Of a stretch of DNA of 64,000 nucleotides, positions 1-6,940 are shown piece by piece. The first letter of the stretch is position 1, and every line of letters begins with the position of its first letter. The notes under the pieces are model-generated. The model was not told the origin of the DNA, ran no database searches, and worked only from the letters and a program-made list of their open reading frames with translations. Origin of the DNA: Palauibacter sp965207805 (GTDB taxonomy: Bacteria > Gemmatimonadota > Gemmatimonadetes > Palauibacterales > Palauibacteraceae). The translations under genes were made by a program, and so were the position numbers. Location of the stretch: the NCBI GenBank assembly GCA_965207805.1, contig OZ242312.1, positions 2,976,001 through 3,040,000 on the forward strand, in the 5' to 3' direction.

Positions 1-396
1 GAGGACGGCTCCGACGCGGGCGAGCACCCGGGCTACGCGCACTACACGGTGGGGCAGCGCAAGGGGCTCCCGGGCGGTCTTGCCGAGCCGATGTTCGTGC
101 TCGAGATCCGGCCGGAGTCGCGCGACGTCATCATTGGGCCGCGGACCTCACTGGCCCGCTCGCGCATCCGCGCCGAGGGCGTGAACTGGCTCGCCGAGCC
201 TCCGGCCCGGGGCGAGCGCATCGGCGTACGGATTCGGCACGGGGCCGCGATCGTCGACGGGGATGTCATCGAGGCGACGCCGGCCGGATTCTTGCTGGAG
301 CTGCCCGTCCCGCAGTCGGCGATCACGCCGGGACAGAGCGCCGTGCTCTACCGGGACGACCTCGTCCTCGGCGGCGGCGTCATCGTCTCGAACTGA
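1..396 (+). CDS. mnmA: tRNA-specific 2-thiouridylase MnmA, C-terminal part (5' truncated by window)
   Basis: MnmA thiolates U34 of tRNA Lys, Glu and Gln in the cytoplasm, using ATP and a persulfide carrier. Only the last 131 residues are visible, open to the left edge. The segment opens with the family's central motif: a Gly-Glu-His-Pro-Gly stretch followed by HYTVGQRKGL at about visible residues 14-23, where the QRKGL loop binds tRNA. The two C-terminal beta-barrel domains follow. The nucleotide-binding PP-loop and catalytic cysteines would lie outside the window. It is one of only three accepted plus-strand genes and converges on dnaJ, with a 61-bp GC-rich gap in which I see no clear terminator. 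Confidence 0.93.
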   Translation, partial: EDGSDAGEHPGYAHYTVGQRKGLPGGLAEPMFVLEIRPESRDVIIGPRTSLARSRIRAEGVNWLAEPPARGERIGVRIRHGAAIVDGDVIEATPAGFLLELPVPQSAITPGQSAVLYRDDLVLGGGVIVSN

Positions 397-457
397 CGGC
401 GGGCGCGGGGGGCGCGAGCGACCGGCGCGGGACGCCGCGGGCGACCGGCGCCGAGGG

Positions 458-1558
458 TCAGTAGGAGAGGCCTTCCTGTTGCGCGAGGTCCTTCACCTTC
501 TGCAGGCCCTCACCGGAGAGGTCGGGCGTCTCCACGACCACCTTGACGAGCTGGTCGCCCTGGTTCTCGCCGCGCCGGATGCCCTGGCCGCGAATCCGGA
601 ACGTGGTGCCGCTCTGCGTACCCGGCGGGATTCTGAGCACGACCTTGTTCCCGCCGATCGTCCTCACCTTGACCTTCGAGCCGAGAATCGCCTGCGCCAC
701 GTTGATCGGCACCTCACAGGCGAGGTCGAGCCCGTCGCGGGTGAAGAAGCGGTCGGGGTCGACCTGGAACTTGATGATGAGGTCGCCCGCGGGGCCGCCA
801 CCGGGACCGCGCTCGCCCTTGCCGGAGATGCGGACGCGCGAACCGTTCTCGACTCCCGCCGGCACCTTGACGCTGAGCTTGCGCCGCGTGTTCACCTGGC
901 CGCGCCCGGAGCAACTCGAGCACGGTGTCTCCGGCACCATCCCGCGCCGCACGCACACGGGACACGGGCGCGTGACGGAGAACCCGCCCTGCCCGAACGT
1001 GACTTCGCCCCGGCCGTCGCACTCGGGGCAGCGTTTCAGGGACGTGCCGGGCGCGGCGCCGTCCCCGTCGCACGTCGCGCACTCCTCGTTGATCGGCACC
1101 GTGACCGAGACCCGGCCGCCGCGCGCCGCGGTGCGGAGCCGAACCGTGACCAGGTATTCGACGTTGCGGCCGCGCTTCGGCCCCTCCTTCTCCGGCTTCG
1201 CCTTCTTCCCGAAATCGAAGATCGACGAGAAGATGCCGCCGATGCCGCCCAGGTCGGACAGGTCCTCGAACTTGAAGTTGCCCGCGCCCCCGGGCGCTCC
1301 GCCCGCCTGACCGGGCCCGAACGCTCCGATGCCGCCGTACTTTCGCACGCGGTCGTACTTCTTGCGCTTGTCGGGGTCGGAGAGGACGCCGTGCGCCTCC
1401 GACACCTCCTTGAACTTCTCGGTCGATCTCGGATCGCCCGCGTTCGCGTCCGGGTGGTGCTCCTTCGCGAGCCTGCGGTAGGCCTTCCGGATCTCGTCCG
1501 CGCTCGCGTTCTCCGCGACCCCGAGAATCTTGTAGTAGTCCTTCGCCTGCGTCGCCAT
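458..1558 (-). CDS. dnaJ: Chaperone protein DnaJ (Hsp40)
   Basis: Co-chaperone that delivers unfolded substrates to DnaK and stimulates its ATPase. The 366-residue protein has the full class I layout: J domain at 1-70 with HPD at 35-37, a Gly/Phe-rich linker, four zinc-finger repeats at about 145-215, and two C-terminal beta-sandwich domains. The third zinc motif reads CPVCVRRG and keeps both cysteines but loses the usual middle glycine of CxxCxGxG. It lies 4 bp downstream of grpE, so the two are surely cotranscribed. No dnaK is in the window, and no CIRCE-type inverted repeat was seen ahead of the pair. Length is normal for the family. Confidence 0.96.
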   Translation of the reverse strand: MATQAKDYYKILGVAENASADEIRKAYRRLAKEHHPDANAGDPRSTEKFKEVSEAHGVLSDPDKRKKYDRVRKYGGIGAFGPGQAGGAPGGAGNFKFEDLSDLGGIGGIFSSIFDFGKKAKPEKEGPKRGRNVEYLVTVRLRTAARGGRVSVTVPINEECATCDGDGAAPGTSLKRCPECDGRGEVTFGQGGFSVTRPCPVCVRRGMVPETPCSSCSGRGQVNTRRKLSVKVPAGVENGSRVRISGKGERGPGGGPAGDLIIKFQVDPDRFFTRDGLDLACEVPINVAQAILGSKVKVRTIGGNKVVLRIPPGTQSGTTFRIRGQGIRRGENQGDQLVKVVVETPDLSGEGLQKVKDLAQQEGLSY

Positions 1559-1562
1559 CGGA

Positions 1563-2207
1563 TCAGGAGGCTTCGGCTTCGTGGCGGTAGACCGTGACGC
1601 GCGCGGGGCGGAGCAGCCGGTCGCCGAGCCGGTATCCGACGAGGACGACGTGCGACACGATCTCGTCCTGCTCCGGGTCGTCCGTCGGGGTCATCATGAG
1701 CGCGTCGTGGAGGTTGGGGTCGAAGCGCTCGTCCACGGGGTTCACCGGCTCCACTCCGGTGTCGGAGAGGACCTTCGCGAACTTCCGGGCCACCAGCCCG
1801 ATCCCCTCGTGCAGCGCCTCCGTCGTCGTGCCCTCGAGCGGCGACTCGGCCACGCGCTGCAGGTCGTCCATCAGTTCGAGCAGCCTGCCGGCGAGGTCCG
1901 CGCGCGCCCGCTCTCCCTCATCGCCCAACTCGCGTCGCGTTCGGCGCCGGAAGTTGTCGAACTCCGCCGCGAGCCGGAGGTGGCGGTCCTGCAGGGCCGC
2001 GAGTTCTCCGGCCGGCCCTGGGTCCTCGCCGGACTCGGGCGGGCCGACTTCGTCCACGTGCCCGGGCGTCTCCGATGCCGAAGCGGCCTCGGGCGCGTCC
2101 GGCTCGGCGGCGTCCTCCGGAGCGGCAGCCTCCTGAGCGGCGTCCCCCGGAACGGCATCCTCCGGCGCCGCGCTCTCCATCTCCTGCTCCAGATCCTTCG
2201 TTCCCAT
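1563..2207 (-). CDS. grpE: Nucleotide exchange factor GrpE
   Basis: GrpE releases ADP from DnaK. The chosen ATG at 2207 gives 214 residues (MGTKDLEQEM...) and has a GAGGA ribosome-binding site 7-8 nt upstream. An upstream in-frame start would only read through cinA in another frame. The first ~75 residues are very rich in Ala, Glu, Asp and Pro, as in many GrpE proteins. The long paired helix (around LRLAAEFDNFRRRTRREL) and the beta-sandwich head follow (VNPVDERFDPNLHDALMM, VLVGYRLGDRLLRPARVTV). It sits between cinA, 22 bp upstream, and dnaJ, 4 bp downstream, in a long minus-strand operon. Confidence 0.95.
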   Translation of the reverse strand: MGTKDLEQEMESAAPEDAVPGDAAQEAAAPEDAAEPDAPEAASASETPGHVDEVGPPESGEDPGPAGELAALQDRHLRLAAEFDNFRRRTRRELGDEGERARADLAGRLLELMDDLQRVAESPLEGTTTEALHEGIGLVARKFAKVLSDTGVEPVNPVDERFDPNLHDALMMTPTDDPEQDEIVSHVVLVGYRLGDRLLRPARVTVYRHEAEAS

Positions 2208-2229
2208 CGAATATCCTCGAGTATGCTCG

Positions 2230-2694
2230 TCAGAGCCGTGAATCCAGCCAGCGTATCGCTTCCAGCGCGGCCGCTTCCCGGATCTCGTCCCGGCTTCCCG
2301 CGAAACGGTGACACCGCGCGTCGCGAGAGGGGCCGTCGTGCGCGATCCACACGGTGCCCACGGGTTTGTCGGCGGAGCCGCCCGAGGGCCCGGCGATGCC
2401 CGTGACCGCGATGGACCAGGTGCTCTCCGCCACGCGGCGCGCCCCGGCGGCCATCTCCTCCGCCACGGCCTGCGAGACGGCGCCATGCCGGTGGAGCGAG
2501 GCCTCCGACACGTTCAGCAGCGCCCTCTTGGCGGCGTCATCGTAGCTTATCAGCCCACCCCACAACACCTCCGAAGCTCCGGGTACGGCGGTGAGGGCGG
2601 CGCCGATCAGGCCGCCGGTGCAACTCTCGGCGAGCACCAGCGTGTGACCCCTCTCCCGCAGGCCTTCGATGAGCGTCGCGGCGGCCTCGAACAG
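2230..2694 (-). CDS. pncC: CinA C-terminal domain protein / nicotinamide-nucleotide amidohydrolase PncC
   Basis: Deamidates nicotinamide mononucleotide in NAD salvage. Family motifs are clear: AESCTGGLIGAALTAVPG, the YDDAAKRALLNV segment and AVTGIAGPSGG. The stand-alone domain is usually about 160 residues and begins with a helix about 20 residues before AESCTGG. The first ATG/GTG/TTG (GTG at 2637) would cut that helix off. The reading frame is open further upstream and encodes a good helix (LFEAAATLIEGLRERGHTLV), so I extend to a CTG at 2694, giving 154 residues. The start is therefore an inference; the 2637 end is the conservative choice. The gene lies between pgsA and grpE. Confidence 0.85.
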   Translation of the reverse strand: MFEAAATLIEGLRERGHTLVLAESCTGGLIGAALTAVPGASEVLWGGLISYDDAAKRALLNVSEASLHRHGAVSQAVAEEMAAGARRVAESTWSIAVTGIAGPSGGSADKPVGTVWIAHDGPSRDARCHRFAGSRDEIREAAALEAIRWLDSRL

Positions 2695-2707
2695 CGACGG
2701 ACCGCGC

Positions 2708-3337
2708 TTACGAATGGCGACCCGCCATGACGCGCGAGAACATGCCCAGGTAGGTCACGGCGGAGGCCAGCGTGAGCAGCACGGCGAGGGTGAGAAAGGT
2801 CGTGGTGAACCAGCCGTGGAACGCGGAGAACGCCTGCCACGCCCAGCCGCCGGGGGCCACGAAGCCGGGGGTCAGGAACGCGACCCAGAGAATCGCGGAG
2901 CCGATGAAGATGTTCTGCGCGAGGGCCTTCCTCTTGCCCAGGATCTGCGCCGCGACGATCTGGCCGCGTCGCGCGGCGAAGGAGCGGAGCAGCGTGATCA
3001 GCGCCTCGCGCCCCAGGAAGATGACGATGGCCCAGAGCGGAATGACGCGGAACAGCGGGAGAGAAGGGGTTCCCTCCTGTCCGAGATTGATGCTGTAGAC
3101 GGGGATGAGGGCGGCGACGAGCAGCAGCTTGTCGGCCAGCGGGTCGACGATCTTGCCGAAGGACGTCACCTGGCCGCGGGCCCGGGCCAGGTGTCCGTCC
3201 CACAGATCCGAGAGCGCGGCGAAGACGAACACGACGAACGCGATCATGCGGGGCGCCGGCCGGGGCTGCAGGAGCAGCGCCGTCACGACGGGAGCCGCGA
3301 GGATCCGGCCGGTGGTAATCGCGTTCGGGAGATTCAG
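2708..3337 (-). CDS. pgsA: CDP-diacylglycerol--glycerol-3-phosphate 3-phosphatidyltransferase
   Basis: Makes phosphatidylglycerol phosphate from CDP-diacylglycerol in the inner membrane. The CDP-alcohol phosphotransferase signature is present as SDLWDGHLARARGQVTSFGK followed by IVDPLADK, giving the DG-AR-G-D-D pattern, and there are several membrane helices. Homologues start with M-NLPN; here NLPNAITTGR is preceded by CTG at 3337-3335. That CTG overlaps the TGA of the upstream gene as CTGA and has GGAG about 9 nt upstream. The nearest in-frame ATG is about 36 codons earlier, inside the upstream gene, and would add an Arg/Gly-rich out-of-frame-looking tail. I therefore call a CTG start, giving 209 residues. 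Confidence 0.92.
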   Translation of the reverse strand: MNLPNAITTGRILAAPVVTALLLQPRPAPRMIAFVVFVFAALSDLWDGHLARARGQVTSFGKIVDPLADKLLLVAALIPVYSINLGQEGTPSLPLFRVIPLWAIVIFLGREALITLLRSFAARRGQIVAAQILGKRKALAQNIFIGSAILWVAFLTPGFVAPGGWAWQAFSAFHGWFTTTFLTLAVLLTLASAVTYLGMFSRVMAGRHS

Positions 3338-3684
3338 TGTGGGTCTCCGCTCTCCAGTGTGGCGTCGCTCGCGAGCACGCTCTCCAGACTCTCCAGGACC
3401 GCCATGGCGCGCTTGCGGAGGAGTGGCCGCTCCTCCCATGCAAGATAGTCTCTCAGCAGCGGCAGATCGTCCACGGACGGGTGCGACTTCAGGTATCCGA
3501 GGGCGGCCAGGCGCCGGAGCGGGTGCGGACTGAACAGTTCGCGCCGGTGGCGGCGCATCTGGTCCCGCGCGAGGTAGATCCCGAGGCCGACGGCCGCGGC
3601 GGCGCCCAGCAGGGCGGCGGCCGCGATCTTCCATCCCGTCGCGGAACGGCGGTCCGCGTCCTCGTATTCGATTCGAGTCATCAT
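3334..3684 (-). CDS. Small membrane-anchored HEAT-repeat-like protein
   Basis: Function unknown. The 116-residue protein starts at ATG ATG (3684 or 3681) a few bases after the recR stop, with GGAG about 12 nt upstream. One transmembrane helix at about residues 18-37 (AAAALLGAAAAVGLGIYLA) is followed by a basic stretch (RRHRREL). Two short helical repeats come next, with the Pro-Leu-Arg-Arg-Leu-Ala-Ala-Leu-Gly-Tyr-Leu pattern typical of HEAT or Armadillo-like units. Its last codons overlap pgsA. Position inside the recR-pgsA operon suggests a membrane-linked role, but nothing in the sequence names it. Confidence 0.75.
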   Translation of the reverse strand: MMTRIEYEDADRRSATGWKIAAAALLGAAAAVGLGIYLARDQMRRHRRELFSPHPLRRLAALGYLKSHPSVDDLPLLRDYLAWEERPLLRKRAMAVLESLESVLASDATLESGDPH

Positions 3685-3689
3685 CGGCA

Positions 3690-4277
3690 CTACATCTCCC
3701 GTCGGCCGGCGAAAGCTTCGGCGATCGTCACTCCGTCGGCGTACTCGAGGTCCCCCCCCACGGGCAGGCCGCGGGCGAGCCGCGTGACCGTGACGTCGGC
3801 GGCCGAGGCGAGCAGGCGCTGCAGGTACGTCGCCGTCGCCTCGCCTTCGACGCTCGCGTTCGTCGCGATGATCACCTCCCGGACCGGGGTGTCGAGACGC
3901 CGAAGCAGGGCCTTGATGTTCAGGTCTTCGGGTCCGACCCCATCGAGAGGGGACAACCGTCCGCCAAGTACATGATACATACCCCCGAAGTTCCCCGAGT
4001 TCTCGATCGCCGGAATGTCCGAGGCTTCCTCCACGACGCACACCTGCGCCGGATCGCGCCGCGGACTGCGGCAGTATTCGCACGGCTCCATGTCGCTGAG
4101 GTTGCCGCAGTCGCCGCACACGCGGACCTCCGCCGCGACCCGTTCTATGGCCCGCGCCAGCCGCCGGGCATCGTCCTTCGAACTCTTGAGAAGATGATAG
4201 GTGAGCCGCCGCGCGGTCTTGCGGCCGATCCCGGGGAGCCGGCCAAGCTCGCCGACGAGGGCTTCGATCGCGTTCAC
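3690..4277 (-). CDS. recR: Recombination mediator protein RecR
   Basis: With RecF and RecO, RecR helps load RecA on gapped DNA. The 195-residue protein has the N-terminal helix-hairpin-helix (LGRLPGIGRKTARRLTYHLL). A C4 zinc finger follows (CGDCGNLSDMEPCEYC), then a TOPRIM domain (VCVVEEASDIPAIENSG) and the C-terminal Walker-B-like segment (RLARGLPVGGDLEYADGVT). The start is GTG at 4277, overlapping the ybaB stop by 4 bp (GTGA). The ybaB-recR-dnaX association is widely conserved, which supports the call. Confidence 0.97.
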   Translation of the reverse strand: MNAIEALVGELGRLPGIGRKTARRLTYHLLKSSKDDARRLARAIERVAAEVRVCGDCGNLSDMEPCEYCRSPRRDPAQVCVVEEASDIPAIENSGNFGGMYHVLGGRLSPLDGVGPEDLNIKALLRRLDTPVREVIIATNASVEGEATATYLQRLLASAADVTVTRLARGLPVGGDLEYADGVTIAEAFAGRREM

Positions 4278-4609
4278 GGACGGCCGAGGAAGTTGCCCAT
4301 GCCCGGCAACGGCAGACCTCCCGCCGCCTGACGCATCTCGCTCTCCATTCGGTCCTTCGCCCGCCGCTGTGCCGCGGAGGCCGCGGCGACGATGAGGTCC
4401 TCGAGCATCTCGACCTCTGCCGGGTCCACCACGGCGGGGTCGATGGAGACGCCCTTGATGTTGCCCTGGCCGTCCACCGTCACCTCGACCATCCCGCCGC
4501 CCGAAGCCGCCGTCATCGTCTCGCGCTCGAGCTTCTCCTGCATCTCGCTCATGCGCGACTGCATCTGTTGACTGAGTTGAATCAACTGCTGGATGTCTAC
4601 ACCGTCCAC
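4274..4609 (-). CDS. YbaB/EbfC family nucleoid-associated protein
   Basis: Small dimeric DNA-binding protein that often sits between dnaX and recR, as here. The 111 residues start at GTG 4609. A long N-terminal helix (IQQLIQLSQQMQSRMSEMQE) is followed by the family core: TMTAASGGGMVEVTVDGQGN, then GVSIDPAVVDPAEVEMLEDL. It overlaps recR by 4 bp and lies 10 bp downstream of dnaX, so the three should be translated from one message. Length and domain match the family. Confidence 0.95.
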   Translation of the reverse strand: MDGVDIQQLIQLSQQMQSRMSEMQEKLERETMTAASGGGMVEVTVDGQGNIKGVSIDPAVVDPAEVEMLEDLIVAAASAAQRRAKDRMESEMRQAAGGLPLPGMGNFLGRP

Positions 4610-4619
4610 TTCGATTCTC

Positions 4620-6329
4620 CTACTCCTTCAGGGTGAGGTCGAGTTCCTTCACGGCCTCCCGCAGCTGCGGGTTTCCGTCGAGCAGCCGCTCGACCCGCGT
4701 GCGGGCCGCTTCCCCGGCGGTCATGCGGCCGCCGTTGTGGTCGACGATCGCGAACCTGACGGCCGGCAACCCCAGGCGTTCCGCGAGATTCGCCCGCAGA
4801 GGGTCGGAACGCGACTCGTCCTTGAACAGTTTCTCGAGTTCCTCCCGCAGCCCGGCGGGTACGCGGAGCCGAACCTCGTCGTTCACGAGGCCGTCGACCT
4901 CCGCGCCGCGCAGAGCCAGCCCGGGCACGCCGCCCAGTCCCGGCGTCTCGGCGACCGCCGCGGCCCACGCGTCGCGGACCCGGGATGCGGGCGCCGAGCC
5001 GGAGCGACTGGGCGGCGGCGGGGATTCCGGCGGGGCCGGCTCCGGCGGCGGACGCTTCGGCGGCGGAGACGGGTCCGCGGGAGCGGCGGCGGGCGGCGAA
5101 GGACGCGTCTCGCGCGGGCGGGCGGGCCGCTCCGGCGGTCGCGGACGCGGCGCGGGCTCGCGGGCCGGCGCGCCCAGCGCCGCGAGGAGTTCCTCGAGTT
5201 CGACGGTCGATTCCATGCGGACGAGACGCAGAAGCAGGACCTCGAGCTGGATACGCGGCTGCGAGGAGCGGTGGAGCATGCCGGAGGCCTCGAACTCGCT
5301 GAGCGCGGCGAGCATCCTCAGCAGGTCCGCCGGGACCAGGGCCTCGGCGGCGGCGAGGAAACGCTCGCGCGACTCGGGCAGGAGTTCGACCGCCTCGGCC
5401 TCCGGATCGAGCCTCAGCACCAGGAGGGTTCGCAGCGCGTCGCCGAGTCCGCGCAGAAACTCCGCGGGGTCGTGCCCGTCGTCGAGGAGGTCCTGAACGA
5501 AGGCGAACACCCCGGCCCGGTCCCCGTTCGCCGCGATCTCGAAGAACGCCAGATATCGATCTTCGTCGACGAGCCCGAGCATGCGGCGGACATCCGCGAT
5601 CTCGACCGCGTCTCCCCGGAAGGAGAGCACCTGGTCGAGGGACGAGAGCGCGTCCCGGACGCCGCCTTCGGCACGGCGCGCGATCGCCCGCAGCGCCCCC
5701 GGCTCGGCGGGGATTCCCTCCGCCTCGAGCACCGTCTCGAGCCGGCTCGCGATGTCCGGCACGGAGACCCGCCGGAAGTCGAATCGCTGGCAGCGGGACA
5801 TGACGGGCGCCGCGCCGCGCTCGATCTTCTGCGGCTCGGTGGTGGCGAAGGCGAAGATCACGCGCGGCGGCGGCTCCTCGAGGATCTTCAGGAGCGCGTT
5901 CCACGCGTCGCGCGTGAGCATGTGCGCCTCGTCGAGGATGTAGATCTTGTAGCGCTCCTCGCTCGTGGGCGCGTACGCGGCCCGGCGGCGGAGATCCCGC
6001 GCGTCCTCGACGCCCCGGTGGCTCGCCGCATCGATTTCCACGACGTCGAGCGAGGCGCCTCCGGACCAGATCCGCTCGCACGACGTACACGCGCCGCACG
6101 GTTCGCCGGCGGAGCGGTCGGGGCAATTCAGGGCCATCGCGAGGATGCGCGCCGTCGTCGTCTTCCCGACCCCGCGCGGGCCGCAGAAGAGATACGCGTG
6201 ACCGACCCGCCCGGACTCGATGGCGGCCTTCAGCGTGGGCCCGATGTGGTCCTGTCCGATCAGCTCCGAGAAGCCTCGGGGCCGGTAGGTTCTGGCCAGC
6301 GCGGTGCGGTACAAGGGCTCGTGAGCCAT
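4620..6329 (-). CDS. dnaX: DNA polymerase III subunit gamma/tau
   Basis: ATPase of the clamp loader that links polymerase cores at the fork. The 569 residues contain Walker A (GPRGVGKTT, 50-57) and a zinc site with cysteines 69, 78, 81 and 84. They also contain Walker B (DEAH), the sensor 1 region and a domain III up to about residue 370. A Pro/Arg-rich linker (about 385-440) leads into a C-terminal domain of about 120 residues that resembles a short tau tail. I see no slippery A-run or strong hairpin that would give a separate gamma form. SRP RNA lies just upstream on the same strand, ybaB just downstream. Confidence 0.96.
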   Translation of the reverse strand: MAHEPLYRTALARTYRPRGFSELIGQDHIGPTLKAAIESGRVGHAYLFCGPRGVGKTTTARILAMALNCPDRSAGEPCGACTSCERIWSGGASLDVVEIDAASHRGVEDARDLRRRAAYAPTSEERYKIYILDEAHMLTRDAWNALLKILEEPPPRVIFAFATTEPQKIERGAAPVMSRCQRFDFRRVSVPDIASRLETVLEAEGIPAEPGALRAIARRAEGGVRDALSSLDQVLSFRGDAVEIADVRRMLGLVDEDRYLAFFEIAANGDRAGVFAFVQDLLDDGHDPAEFLRGLGDALRTLLVLRLDPEAEAVELLPESRERFLAAAEALVPADLLRMLAALSEFEASGMLHRSSQPRIQLEVLLLRLVRMESTVELEELLAALGAPAREPAPRPRPPERPARPRETRPSPPAAAPADPSPPPKRPPPEPAPPESPPPPSRSGSAPASRVRDAWAAAVAETPGLGGVPGLALRGAEVDGLVNDEVRLRVPAGLREELEKLFKDESRSDPLRANLAERLGLPAVRFAIVDHNGGRMTAGEAARTRVERLLDGNPQLREAVKELDLTLKE

Positions 6330-6431
6330 CTGGGTCGGCCGGGATCACGGCCCCGGCCGGCTTCGACTCCTTCGGGTCTGAGGGCGCCCGCGTCTCGCGA
6401 CGCGAGGACGCCGCCGACATCGGGCGAACGA

Positions 6432-6524
6432 CCCCAGGCGGGCCGTGGCGACCGTCACACGCTTACCGCTGCTACCTTCACGGTCCTGACGGGATTCACG
6501 CGCTCCGGCCCCACGGGCCTGGGG
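6432..6524 (-). ncRNA. ffs: Signal recognition particle RNA, small bacterial (4.5S-like)
   Basis: RNA core of the SRP, which binds Ffh and directs membrane proteins to FtsY. On the minus strand the ends pair perfectly (CCCCAGGC with GCCTGGGG), followed by a second perfect stem (CCGTGG with CCACGG). The conserved domain IV is then seen as GTCAGGACC, an apical loop, and GGTAGCAGCGGTAAG, the hallmark Ffh-binding internal-loop sequence. The apical loop reads GUGAA (5 nt) where most species have GGAA. Location just upstream of dnaX matches other bacteria. A TAAGAT -10-like hexamer lies about 6 nt before the 5' end. Exact ends are within a few bases. Confidence 0.88.
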
Positions 6525-6537
6525 CACCGTTATCTTA

Positions 6538-6565
6538 CATGCATCGTCGGCGTCATGCATCGTCG
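6538..6565. repeat. Two 12-bp direct repeats, period 16 bp, before the SRP RNA
   Basis: CATGCATCGTCG occurs at 6538-6549 and 6554-6565. The copies straddle the end of yraN and lie 14-40 bp upstream of the SRP RNA 5' end, where the -35/-10 region should be. They could be a regulator site or chance duplication. Confidence 0.45.
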
Positions 6566-6825
6566 CCGTAGAAGGCGTCCGGGATGTGCCGGACCCGGCA
6601 TCTTCCGCGGCGATCGACCTCCACCGCGACAATGTCGAAGCGGGCTTCCGGGGCGGCGCCGGGATGCCGGCTGAGCCACGCTCCGGCCGCGCGGCGGATC
6701 CGCCCCCGCTGTGCCCGCGAGAGCGCCTCCTCGGGCGCCTGTACGCCGGGGCGGCGGGTCTTCACTTCGACGAAGGCCACCGTGTCCCCGTCCCTGACGA
6801 CCAGGTCGATCTCCAGCCGCCCCAC
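6553..6825 (-). CDS. YraN family (UPF0102) endonuclease-like protein, start unresolved
   Basis: Restriction-endonuclease-like fold protein of unknown role, common in bacteria. The core EIDLVVRDGDTVAFVEVKTR holds the D...E-x-K catalytic pattern. The only standard start, GTG 6825, lies just before this core and would remove the first family helix. The frame stays open upstream and encodes a typical N-terminus: GSLGERIAARHLADEGYEIL, then DRNW, reaching at least 6912. No ATG, GTG, TTG or CTG precedes it before the frame becomes unrelated. Either an unusual start (ACG or similar) is used, or a sequencing slip or frameshift hides it. It follows the DAHP synthase gene. Confidence 0.82.
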   Translation of the reverse strand: MGRLEIDLVVRDGDTVAFVEVKTRRPGVQAPEEALSRAQRGRIRRAAGAWLSRHPGAAPEARFDIVAVEVDRRGRCRVRHIPDAFYGDDA

Positions 6826-6940
6826 GCGCCAGTTGCGGTCGAGGATCTCGTATCCCTCGTCCGCCAGGTGGCGCGCGGCGATTCGCTCGCCGAGGCTGCC
6901 GAGGCCGCCCTTCGCCGAGGGCCGGACGCGCCGGGGCCGG

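Noticed and set aside
397..457. Bidirectional terminator between mnmA and dnaJ
   Set aside because: Only GC-rich direct repeats (GCGACCGGCGC twice), no clear stem with U-run on either strand.
4620..6329. Programmed frameshift in dnaX
   Set aside because: No A-run slippery site or following strong stem-loop was seen in the linker region.
4593..6674. A 693-codon plus-strand open frame
   Set aside because: Covers dnaX in antisense and runs through the SRP RNA; composition is Arg/Gly/Ala shadow.
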